Made by a program: the position numbers and the translations under genes. 64,000 bases of DNA from Nonomuraea aurantiaca (GTDB lineage: Bacteria > Actinomycetota > Actinomycetes > Streptosporangiales > Streptosporangiaceae), in the NCBI RefSeq assembly GCF_020215705.1, contig NZ_JAIWNB010000012.1, forward strand, positions 124,001 through 188,000, written 5' to 3'. The notes beneath the pieces are model-generated. The model was given only the letters and a program-made list of their open reading frames with translations. It ran no database searches and was not told where the DNA came from. This document shows positions 44,440 to 52,183 of this stretch, one piece after another; the stretch's first letter is position 1; every line of letters begins with the position of its first letter.

Positions 44440-45066
44440 ATGCTGCTGCATCTGGACGCCAGCGCCCGCCGGGCTTCGTTCTCGCGGGGTCTGTCGAGTG
44501 TGTACGCCAAGACCTGGCGAGCAGCCCATCCCCAGGCCCGGTACGTCTACCGCGACCTGGCCGCGCAACCCGTACCGCACATCGGCGAGGCATGGACCGA
44601 ACTGTGCGACTACATCCTGGAGCAGGAGATCACCGACATCTCGCGCTACCGGGAGGCGGCCCGCACCCCCACCCAGCACCAGGCGTGGGACGTCCTGGAG
44701 CCGCTGCTCGACGAGGTGGTCGCCGCCGAGGTGATCCTCATCGGCACGCCGATGTACAACTACTCGATCCCCTCGGCGCTGAAAGCCTGGCTCGACCAGA
44801 TCACCTTTCCCAAGATGTCGCTCGAAGGCCGCTCGTTCGTGGTGACCAGCGCGCGCGGCGGCGCGTACGGCCCCGGAACGCCCCGCGAGCCGTACGACCA
44901 CCAGGAGCGCTACTTGCGCGACTTCTTCAAGGGCCACTTCCAGGTCGAGGACGTGACGTTCATTCACGCGGAACTGGTCAACGCCCGCCTCGACCCGGCG
45001 CTGGCGCACCTGCGCGACCGGCACGAGGAATCACTGGCCGCGGCGCTCAAGGAGGCGGCCCGATGA
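44440..45066 (+). CDS. azoR: FMN-dependent NADH-azoreductase
   Basis: A 208-residue flavodoxin-fold quinone/azo reductase. The FMN loop is LLHLDASARRASFSRGLS near the N-terminus. The second signature is EVILIGTPMYNYSIPSALKA, followed by WLDQITFPKMS, and SARGGAYGP contacts the isoalloxazine. It reduces azo dyes and quinones by two electrons, protecting against thiol-reactive electrophiles. SD GAGGAGAG is upstream. It overlaps the SMR gene by 4 bases. Confidence 0.92.
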   Translation: MLLHLDASARRASFSRGLSSVYAKTWRAAHPQARYVYRDLAAQPVPHIGEAWTELCDYILEQEITDISRYREAARTPTQHQAWDVLEPLLDEVVAAEVILIGTPMYNYSIPSALKAWLDQITFPKMSLEGRSFVVTSARGGAYGPGTPREPYDHQERYLRDFFKGHFQVEDVTFIHAELVNARLDPALAHLRDRHEESLAAALKEAAR

Positions 45067-45377
45067 ACTGGCTGATCCTGGCCCTGGCCGGGCTCGTCGA
45101 GGTCGCGTGGTCGCAGAGCATCAAGCCGACGCACAACTTCACCCGTCCGCTGCCGACGGCGGTGTGTCTGGTGCTGATGGCCGCCGCCGTCTGGCTGCTG
45201 TCACGGGCCATGAACACGCTGCCGGTCGGCACCGCGTACGCCGTCTTCACCGGCATCGGCGCCGTCGGCGCGATCGGCTTGGGCATCGTGCTCAACGACG
45301 ACCCCGTCTCGGTGGGCAGGATGGCGGCGCTCGGCCTGATCGTCGGCGGGATCGTGCTGGCCCGAGTCACCACCTGA
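45063..45377 (+). CDS. Small multidrug resistance (SMR) efflux protein
   Basis: A 104-residue four-segment SMR transporter. The essential Glu is in GLVEVAWSQSIK (segment 1), and LPVGTAYAVFTGIGAVGAIG is the classical segment-3 signature. The SugE-like features fit guanidinium or quaternary-ammonium export. It is translationally coupled to the azoreductase gene. Usually two paired SMR subunits or a homodimer form the pump; no second copy is present. Confidence 0.9.
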   Translation: MNWLILALAGLVEVAWSQSIKPTHNFTRPLPTAVCLVLMAAAVWLLSRAMNTLPVGTAYAVFTGIGAVGAIGLGIVLNDDPVSVGRMAALGLIVGGIVLARVTT

Positions 45378-45478
45378 ACCACGAACGCCAGGCCGTCATG
45401 CGGCTCAGCCCGCCATACGAGACGACCGTCCGATACGCGCTGATGCCCCACCGCAGGACGCCTGCTCCCACGAAGGGA

Positions 45479-46207
45479 TCAGCTCGTTTGCCGAGAGGCG
45501 ACGGCTCCGGTCATCTCGATGGTGATGGCCCAGCGTTCGTGGCCTCTCCACGCTCCATTGATGAACCGGTACGGCTGGTGCCGTCCCGGCTTGGGTGCAT
45601 GGCCCGCCGGACGCTGTCCGCCGCTGGTGGGCGGTGGGGCGGGCACCGTGCGCCGGTCGGGCACACGGCTGGAAGTCATCGGGTTGTTTCGTGCGGTGGC
45701 TGAGCTGCGGGTGGGCCGTTTCGGGGTGGGGCGCCTCTTGGCTCTGTCGCGTGCTGCCGGTCGGGGGTGCAGGTCTGCTCGGGTGCGGCGGGCGCGGCGG
45801 GGCGCACGGGTTGGCCTGCGCGTTCGGCGGGCGCGGGCGAGGTTGCCTTCCACGATGGCGTGGATGGTGCGCACCCCGGTGGAACGGTGGGTGCGGGTGG
45901 CGTTCTGGCCGAGCAGGCCGCGGGAGACGATCCGCTCGGCCGCTGCCCAGTCCCGATCACAGGACAGGCCGCAGGCCGGGCAGTACGCCCACCTCCAGCC
46001 CCGCTCGCCGAGTCGGTCCGGGGCCGGGCAATGCTTGAGCACCGACGTGCCATCCCCGCACCGGGGGCAGTACCGGGAGGTCCCACGCGCCGCGACGGTG
46101 ACCACCGCGATGGCGTACTTGGCCGCCAGATGCCGGATCGCCTCGACGATCCGACCGCGTACCTGCCCCGACAGCCGCGCATTCGCCCTGCCTCGGCGCC
46201 CGCGCAC
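45479..46207 (-). pseudogene. 5'-truncated TnpB-like transposon protein (long actinomycete type)
   Basis: The frame encodes the C-terminal 242 residues of a TnpB/Cas12f-related protein. It has the conserved helix QVRGRIVEAIRHLAAKYAIA, a four-cysteine zinc ribbon (SRYCPRCGDGTS and YCPACGLSCDRDWAAAERIV), and the Arg/Pro-rich tail seen in long actinomycete versions. The N-terminal domains and the first RuvC acidic residues are missing, and no tnpA is nearby. The truncation point is 28 bases from the end of the response-regulator gene. Confidence 0.65.
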
Positions 46208-46234
46208 AGCGAATATGAAGAACGGTTCATACCC

Positions 46235-46858
46235 TCAGGGGATCCCCGAGTTCCACGCCCAAGCCGCGATCCCGACCCGATTGGCCGCTCCCACCTTGCG
46301 CTGGATATTGGCCACATGCGTCTTCGCCGTGCCGGCGCTGATGAACAGCTCGGCGGCGATCTCACCATTCGTACGCCCATGGGCGACCAGGCGCGCGATC
46401 TCCGTCTCTCGCTCCGTGAGCGGCTCCCCCGGCGGCTCCGGCCGGGCGGCACGGAGGTGGCGCAACAGCCGTACGGTGACCTGCGGGCTGATGAGCGTGT
46501 CCCCGGCCATGGCGGCACGGATGGCCTCGACGAGCAGCGTCGGTCCCGACCGCTTCAGCAGAAACCCGCAAGCGCCGTTGCGTAGTGCCGTGTGCACATA
46601 GTCATCGAGGTCGAACGTGGTCACCACGATCACCCGCGTCTCCGGCGCGAGCACCCTGGTGACCTCAAGCCCGTCGAGCTTGGGCATGCGGATGTCGGCC
46701 AGTACGACGTCGGGCTTGAGATGCCGGGCGAGCTCCACGGCCGCCCGGCCGTCGGCCGCCTCTCCCACGACCGTCATGTCGGGCTGCGAGTCGAGAATGA
46801 GCCGGAAGCCGATCCGTACGTCATCCTGATCGTCCGCGACGAGAACCCGAGTCGTCAC
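46235..46858 (-). CDS. Two-component response regulator (NarL/LuxR family)
   Basis: A 207-residue regulator with a receiver domain (phospho-acceptor Asp55 in VVLADIRMPKLDG; switch residues TT and Lys in VVTTFD and FLLKRSG) and a C-terminal LuxR helix-turn-helix (LTERETEIARLVAHGRTNGE, then IAAELFISAGTAKTHV). It receives phosphate from the histidine kinase encoded 139 bases upstream on the same strand. The target genes are unknown. Confidence 0.93.
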   Translation of the reverse strand: MTTRVLVADDQDDVRIGFRLILDSQPDMTVVGEAADGRAAVELARHLKPDVVLADIRMPKLDGLEVTRVLAPETRVIVVTTFDLDDYVHTALRNGACGFLLKRSGPTLLVEAIRAAMAGDTLISPQVTVRLLRHLRAARPEPPGEPLTERETEIARLVAHGRTNGEIAAELFISAGTAKTHVANIQRKVGAANRVGIAAWAWNSGIP

Positions 46859-46997
46859 GTCACCGCCCCCACCAACCGAGTGCGATCACACCACTCACCC
46901 ATCGCACGCATGTCTCCCCACCTTCCAGCAGCACGTCACCCCCAGCTTTCCATCCCGCGTCAGGCGTCATCCTCGTCCCTGGGACGGGTCAGACGGG

Positions 46998-48110
46998 TCA
47001 GACGGGGATGGTCGCCGTGACGCGCCAGCCCGCCCCGTGCGGACCCGCTGAAAGGGAGCCGCCGACCGTCCCGAGCACCTCGGCGAGTCCCGCCAGGCCG
47101 AAGCCGCCCTTGCGGCCGAGCCCGGCGAAGCGACCCCCACCCGAACGACCCCCACCCGAACGACCGCCGCTCGAACGATCCCCGCCTGGACGATCACCGC
47201 GATCGCCCTGCGCCGAATCGCCGACCCCACGATCACCGACCTCCGCCTGGCTGCCGCTGCCGCCATCATCGTGCACCCGGACGTGGATCATGTCGCCGTC
47301 TCTCGTCACCGCGATGTCGACAGTGGTCGCCCGCGGCGCGTGCCTGCGTACGTTGGTCAGCGCCTCCGTCACCACCCGGTAGACGGTTGCCGACGCCTCG
47401 CGGGAGATCTGTTCCGCCTCGACGGCGAGATTCACGCGGACGGTCGACGAGAACCCGTCGGCCAGCTCCCGCAGCCCGTCGATGCCGGGTGCCGGGCCTC
47501 TGGCAGGCTCGTTGAGCATGTGGACCGTACGATCGAGCGAGGTCAAAGCCCGCTGGCCGCCCTCCTCGATGCGCCGCAGGGCGTCCTCGATCCGCGGCGG
47601 CAGCTCTGGTGCGAGCCGGGCGGCCTGGGCCTGTACGAGCATGCCGCTGACATCGTGCGCCACGAAATCGTGCAGGTCACGCGCCAGAGCGAGCCGCTGA
47701 TCCCGTACGGCCTGCGCCACCGCCCGACGCCGGTTGCCGTCGAGTGAGCGCAGGTAGAGCCCGGCCGCGGCGACCCCGACCGCCCCCAGCGACCAGCCCG
47801 CGCAACCGGCCAGTATCAGCGAGGGCGGGCCGGGCCAGACCATTCTCAGCAGGATGGTCGAAACCGCCAGACCGGGGACGAGGGCTGCGAGAGGCGCCCT
47901 GCGGGCCGCGAGCATCGTCAGGGCGAGCAGCGCCGGCACCTCGATCAGCAGCCAGAACGTGGTGTCGCCGCGGGTTCCGGTCAGCGGATGGTAGGCGGTG
48001 ATCGCCAGGGAGACCGCTCCCCCGCCCACGGCCGAGTACGCGGGAGGGACGCGCGGTCTCAACGCCACCACCAGCGCGCACAGCTGGACCACCGCACCGA
48101 TGAGATTCAC
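46998..48110 (-). CDS. Two-component sensor histidine kinase (HisKA_3 type)
   Basis: A 370-residue membrane kinase with four to five N-terminal hydrophobic segments (about 1-120), a dimerisation/phospho-acceptor helix with His147 (LARDLHDFVAHDVSGML) and an HATPase domain (YRVVTEALTNVRRHAPRAT N-box; GGFGLAGLAEVLGTVGG G-box). Between the VHDDG and G-box segments lies a Gly/Arg/Ser-rich insertion of about 45 residues encoded by 15-base tandem repeats. Translation probably starts at GTG 48110. It partners the LuxR-type regulator downstream. Confidence 0.9.
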   Translation of the reverse strand: MNLIGAVVQLCALVVALRPRVPPAYSAVGGGAVSLAITAYHPLTGTRGDTTFWLLIEVPALLALTMLAARRAPLAALVPGLAVSTILLRMVWPGPPSLILAGCAGWSLGAVGVAAAGLYLRSLDGNRRRAVAQAVRDQRLALARDLHDFVAHDVSGMLVQAQAARLAPELPPRIEDALRRIEEGGQRALTSLDRTVHMLNEPARGPAPGIDGLRELADGFSSTVRVNLAVEAEQISREASATVYRVVTEALTNVRRHAPRATTVDIAVTRDGDMIHVRVHDDGGSGSQAEVGDRGVGDSAQGDRGDRPGGDRSSGGRSGGGRSGGGRFAGLGRKGGFGLAGLAEVLGTVGGSLSAGPHGAGWRVTATIPV

Positions 48111-48346
48111 GATCTCGACCCTAGAACGCCTCGGCCAGTGGCATGGCCTTCCCCTCGGGTCCGTCACGCCACTCGCGAAAATCCGTGCGACGAGCCCCAC
48201 AGTTGCCAGGAAGCGCGTCGAAATCGGCGGGCGCGGACCAGTCGCCCCGTCGCGCGCTCCACGCCGAGCATGTGGCACCTGGTCAGAGTCAGCGTCAGAG
48301 TCGGCGTCACGTAGTCGAGGAGCGCGTACGGACAGCAGGAGCTACC

Positions 48347-48961
48347 TCACGGCCTGATGCTTTCGGGGAAACCGGTCCAGCGCAGGCCGGTCGGAAGGTG
48401 ACTCATGTCGTTGAACATCACGATCGTGGGCGGCAGGCCGTCGCGGTACTCGATGACCGTCAGTGCGGTGTTGGCGCTGTTCAGGCCGAGCCATCGGGCC
48501 GGCGGCGCGTCCAGCGCGTGCCGCACCAGCCACGCGATCGGATAGGCGTGCGTCACCAGGACCTCGTGCGTGTCACGCCGAGTCCCTTGTGCGGTCGTCT
48601 CGGGGACCTTCGCGAACCGGGCGACCAGGGCCTCGGCGAGCTTCTGGCCCGAGGCCGCCTCGGCTTCGTCGTAGCCGTCGAAGAAGCCGGCCCAGGACGG
48701 GGGCGTTTCGGCCGTGCTGGGAACGTAGGGCACGTGGTCGATGAGTTCGGCGGCCTCGGCCACGGGCACGTTCGGTAGATGGCGGGCGAGTTCGTGCGCG
48801 CTCGCTGCGGCGCGTGGTAGCGGAGAGTGCCACACGGCGTCGATCGGTACGCCGGCGAGCCGTTCGCCCAGCAGGCCCGCCTGCTGGTGTCCGATGCCGG
48901 TGAGCCGCCCGAACGCGTCGGCGGCGCCGTGGCGTGCCAGGTAGAGGTGTCGCGTTGTCAT
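48347..48961 (-). CDS. Histidine phosphatase family protein
   Basis: A 204-residue member of the phosphoglycerate-mutase-like branch. The phospho-histidine motif is LYLARHGAAD (His11 in RHG), followed by the conserved WHSPLPRAAASAHELARHLP, and the second catalytic His lies in VLVTHAYPIAWLV. The acceptors of this family vary widely (sugar phosphates, nucleotides, phosphoproteins). ATG 48961 has a weak ribosome site. It follows the PEP-utilising enzyme gene on the same strand by 143 bases. Confidence 0.82.
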   Translation of the reverse strand: MTTRHLYLARHGAADAFGRLTGIGHQQAGLLGERLAGVPIDAVWHSPLPRAAASAHELARHLPNVPVAEAAELIDHVPYVPSTAETPPSWAGFFDGYDEAEAASGQKLAEALVARFAKVPETTAQGTRRDTHEVLVTHAYPIAWLVRHALDAPPARWLGLNSANTALTVIEYRDGLPPTIVMFNDMSHLPTGLRWTGFPESIRP

Positions 48962-49104
48962 GAGTCGTCGGGGGCACGGGGTCCGTGCGGGGCCGCTCCC
49001 CATCTCCTTCGATCTCGATCCGTGGGTGTGGGTTCGGTGGCGGGATGCTTGGGCGGGGTCGGCTCTTGGCCTGACAGGGACCGGCCAGGGACGGAAGTGA
49101 TCAG

Positions 49105-50364
49105 TTATGTGCCTGCCGCCGTGACGGTGCCGGTGGTGCCGTCGAGAGTGATGACGGTGTCGTCGTGGAGCGCGCTCGTCGCGTTCCGGATGCCGAGAAC
49201 GGCGGGGATGGCGTGCTCGCGAGCGACGATCGCGGCGTGGGAGAGCACGCCGCCGGTCTCGGTGATGACACCGGCGGCGATGCGCAGCAGCGGTGTCCAA
49301 GCGGGGTCGGTGTAGGGGCAGACGAGGATGTCGCCTGGGCGCACGCGCGCGAAGTCGCCGGGACCGCGGACGATTCTCGCGGTGCCGGTTACGGTCCCGT
49401 GGCTGCCTGGTGTTCCGGTGAGCGTGGCGGTTACGGTCCCGGGGGTTCCCGTGAGCGTGTCGGCTGGGGTGTCCGAGGCGCTGGACGGCGAGGTCGGCGA
49501 TGGGGGTGCGGCGGTGACCGGCCGTGCTTGCAGAACCCAGATGCGGCCCTCGACGATCGCCCACTCGATGTCCTGTGGTCCACCGCGTACGGCGGCGATC
49601 TCTTCGCCCAGCTTGGCGAGTTGCATGGCGGTCGCGTCGTCGATCGTCGGTTGGTCCCGGCCATGGGCCGGCACGTCGCTGATGACGAGCCGCGCGCCGT
49701 GCCGGTCGAGGCGGGTCCGTTTGTCCGCGACGGTACGTGTGACCGAACCGTCCCCGGCGACGCGGTAGGCGTCAGGGGTGACCGTACCTCCGACGACGCT
49801 GGGTCCGAGTCCCCAGGACGCCTCGATCTGGGTCGCGTCGTTCGGGTCCGCGGGCGTGAACATGACCCCGGACACCTCGGCATCCACATGACGTTGGACG
49901 AGGACGGCCATCGCAAGTTCCTCGGACGGCTGGTCGTCGCGCCGGTAGTCGATGGCACGGGGAGAGAACAACGAGGCCCAGCAGGCACGTACGGCATCGG
50001 CGACCTCGCCGACTCCGCGCACGGCGAGGAAGCTCTCGTGCTGACCGGCCGCCGACGCCTGACCGGTGTCCTCGTTCGCCGCCGATGATCTGACCGCCAC
50101 GGGCGTATCGCCGAGCTCGTCGAGCGCGCGGCGCAACGCATCGACCACGGTGGGGTGAACCGGACCGGACTCGATCACCTGCCGCGCCGCGTCCAGGTCG
50201 CCGGCGACCCGGACGAGGTCCAGGTCGCGGACAGCGGCGAGGTACGCGGTGTACGAGACGACGAAGCCGTCAGGGACCGGCAGGCCCGCGCGGAGCAGCG
50301 CGCCGAGTGCGCCGGCCTTGCCGCCGCAGGTATCGGCGACAGCCTCCATGAGGGGTACGATCAT
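49105..50364 (-). CDS. Compact PEP/pyruvate-binding and PEP-utilising enzyme
   Basis: A 419-residue, two-domain relative of PEP synthase and rifampin phosphotransferase. The ATP-grasp domain (about 1-290) has GGKAGALGALLRAGLPVPDG, TPVAVRSSAANEDTGQASAA and EVSGVMFTPADP, ending with IEWAIVEGRIWVLQARPV. A Thr/Pro/Ser-rich linker leads to a swivelling domain with phospho-His376 (TGGVLSHAAIVAREHAIPAV). The roughly 400-residue middle substrate domain of rifampin phosphotransferase is absent. The acceptor is unknown. A 27-base inverted repeat lies just upstream. Confidence 0.85.
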   Translation of the reverse strand: MIVPLMEAVADTCGGKAGALGALLRAGLPVPDGFVVSYTAYLAAVRDLDLVRVAGDLDAARQVIESGPVHPTVVDALRRALDELGDTPVAVRSSAANEDTGQASAAGQHESFLAVRGVGEVADAVRACWASLFSPRAIDYRRDDQPSEELAMAVLVQRHVDAEVSGVMFTPADPNDATQIEASWGLGPSVVGGTVTPDAYRVAGDGSVTRTVADKRTRLDRHGARLVISDVPAHGRDQPTIDDATAMQLAKLGEEIAAVRGGPQDIEWAIVEGRIWVLQARPVTAAPPSPTSPSSASDTPADTLTGTPGTVTATLTGTPGSHGTVTGTARIVRGPGDFARVRPGDILVCPYTDPAWTPLLRIAAGVITETGGVLSHAAIVAREHAIPAVLGIRNATSALHDDTVITLDGTTGTVTAAGT

Positions 50365-50377
50365 CCACCCAGTCCTT

Positions 50378-50404
50378 CAACAAAAGATTGACAACGTTTT
50401 GTTG
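50378..50404. promoter_or_regulatory. Inverted repeat between PEP-enzyme and regulator-like genes
   Basis: CAACAAAA (50378-50385) and TTTTGTTG (50397-50404) are a perfect 8-bp inverted repeat around 11 bases. It is AT-rich and lies 14-40 bases from the PEP-enzyme start and 19 bases from the divergent gene, a likely operator for one of the two downstream DNA-binding proteins. Confidence 0.55.
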
Positions 50405-50422
50405 ATTGTGCAGGATAAGCGC

Positions 50423-50818
50423 ATGCCACGCAAGCAGGACATCGCTCACAGCATGCAGACCGATCACGTCCAGGCCCACCGCGAGCAGGACGCACGCGAG
50501 CGTCTTATGGGCATGGGCGCGGATCAGCTCGACGCCCGTCCGTGGCGACCTCCACCCACCCCGCCGTCGGCGGTCGACCTCGTGCAGTTCGCCGTCTGGC
50601 GCAACGCCGACCTGGACCCGGAGGGCATCCTGAGCGCGCTCGCCCTCCTGCCCGCCGCACGCGCCGAGGTCGAGGGACTCGAAACCGGCCTGCTGTTCAC
50701 GGCCCGGAGCGCGGGACTGACCTGGGCCCAGATGGCACAGGCGATGGGGTTCAACTCCCCGCAGGCGTGCCAGCAGCATTACACCCGCCTGGCAGGACGA
50801 TCGGACGCCGGCTCATGA
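50423..50818 (+). CDS. Small helix-turn-helix DNA-binding protein
   Basis: A 131-residue protein. The C-terminal half has a recognisable helix-turn-helix (LFTARSAGLTWAQMAQAMGF, then NSPQACQQHYTRLAGR). The N-terminal part is a conserved but uncharacterised region (KQDIAHSMQTDHVQAHREQD). ATG 50423 follows CAGGATAAGCGC. It is divergent from the PEP-utilising enzyme and overlaps the next gene by 4 bases. It is probably a repressor of the shared promoter (inference). Confidence 0.7.
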   Translation: MPRKQDIAHSMQTDHVQAHREQDARERLMGMGADQLDARPWRPPPTPPSAVDLVQFAVWRNADLDPEGILSALALLPAARAEVEGLETGLLFTARSAGLTWAQMAQAMGFNSPQACQQHYTRLAGRSDAGS

Positions 50819-51450
50819 CGCGCGACTCCGCGGCCGACCTCCTGGTCCTGCACGCCGTACGCATCACCGGGTTCGCGGACACTCCGGTGATCGCTCAGCG
50901 GTACGGGCTCGACGCGGCCGAGACGAAAGAGGCGCTGCTCGACGCCGAGGCATGGGGGTGGGTCGAGCACACCTCCTTCGCCGGGACCGGAGGTTGGTCG
51001 TTGACCGAAACGGGCCGAGCCGAGAACGAGCGCCGGCTCGCGGCCGAGCTCGCCGGCGTCGGCGGCGCCGATGAGGTCCGTGACATCTACCGAGAGTTCC
51101 TCCCGCTGAACGCCCTCCTGCTACAAGCCTGCACGGACTGGCAGCTCCGGCCCAACGTGGGCGATCGGCTCGCCGTCAACGACCATTCCGATGCCGCCTG
51201 GGACGCCAGAATCCTCTACGATCTCGGCGGCATCGAGCGTGCGCTCCTGCCACTCATGGACCGGCTGGGGGGTGTCCTCACCCGGTTCCGCGGATACGAC
51301 ACCCGATTCGCCGCAGCCCTGGCGCGCGCCCGAGCGGGTGAGGGCGGCTGGGTCGACCGCACCGACGTCGACTCCTGCCATCGTGTCTGGTTCGAGCTCC
51401 ACGAAGACCTCATCGCCACGCTCGGCCTCGACCGCCACACCGAACCCTGA
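50815..51450 (+). CDS. Winged-helix transcriptional regulator-like protein
   Basis: A 211-residue protein whose first 90 residues look like a winged helix (VLHAVRITGFADTPVIAQRY, TKEALLDAEAWGWVEHTSFA, WSLTETGRAENERRLAAELA), with an all-helical C-terminal half. Related actinomycete proteins are annotated only as putative transcriptional regulators. ATG 50815 overlaps the stop of the preceding DNA-binding gene. It is a two-gene operon with that gene. Confidence 0.65.
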   Translation: MTRDSAADLLVLHAVRITGFADTPVIAQRYGLDAAETKEALLDAEAWGWVEHTSFAGTGGWSLTETGRAENERRLAAELAGVGGADEVRDIYREFLPLNALLLQACTDWQLRPNVGDRLAVNDHSDAAWDARILYDLGGIERALLPLMDRLGGVLTRFRGYDTRFAAALARARAGEGGWVDRTDVDSCHRVWFELHEDLIATLGLDRHTEP

Positions 51451-51452
51451 AG

Positions 51453-52154
51453 CGCCCCGGGTGGAGGGCCGGGTCGACCAGCCGGGCCCAGCCGCGAAGG
51501 ACGCGGTGCGAGACGTCGGGGTACGGATCGCCGACGCGCTGGCCGCCGCGCACGCCCAGGGTGTGCTGCATCGCGACGTCAAGCCCGCCAATCTGCTGCT
51601 CAACCGCTACGGGCATGTGGCGCTGTCCGACTTCGGCCTGGCCACGATGCCTGACTCGGGGCCCGACGCGTCGGTGACGCGGGAGTCGCTGACGCCTGCC
51701 TATGCGCCTCCGGAGGCGTTCGACCTGGCCGAGCCGAGTGCCGCCGGTGACGTGTCCCGCGTCCGCCGTACCCGGGGCGAAGGCGGCGTGCGTCAAGGAG
51801 ACCGAGTGCTGGGGCGGCCTGGTCGTCTCCGCGGGCGACACGACGGCGCGGCGGCTCGGCTGCGAGGAGACCCATTCCTGGGAGACATACGCGATCGCGC
51901 CGCTTCCGGCCGACTCTCTCACCTACGACCAGCGCGACCTGGCGAGACACCCTACTGTGAAGAAGGTCTGCGCCAAGGCCGTCCTGCTGGCCACGAGGCA
52001 CGGCTCGGCCAAGAACATTGCCGGAAACAAGTGGATATCAGATGTCATGCCGCCGTCGTCGGCACAGTTCGATAAGGGCGTGCGGGTCTACCGCTGCGTC
52101 GGTGCCCTGGCGGGCGCGGAGAGGGCCGGGTCCGTCTTCCGGCCTTTCCCTTAG
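51453..52154 (+). pseudogene. Broken Ser/Thr kinase gene with C-terminal domain remnant
   Basis: 51480-51760 encodes only the middle of a kinase catalytic domain: ADALAAAHAQGVLHRDVKPA, NLLLNRYGHVALSDFGLATM and LTPAYAPPEAFDLAEPSAAG. The N-lobe with the ATP-binding lysine is missing. From about 51770 another frame encodes a Cys-containing C-terminal domain (CWGGLVVSAGDTTARRLGCE, HSWETYAIAPLPADSLTYDQ) ending at 52154, the sort found on exterior parts of actinomycete kinases. An internal deletion has joined the two parts out of frame. Confidence 0.65.
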
Positions 52155-52183
52155 CGATCAGCGCAGCACACCGGTACGGCGCC

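Noticed and set aside
47131..47190. Tandem repeats in the histidine-kinase gene considered as a CRISPR array
   Set aside because: Units are 15 bases without spacers and encode in-frame Gly/Arg residues; no cas genes are present.
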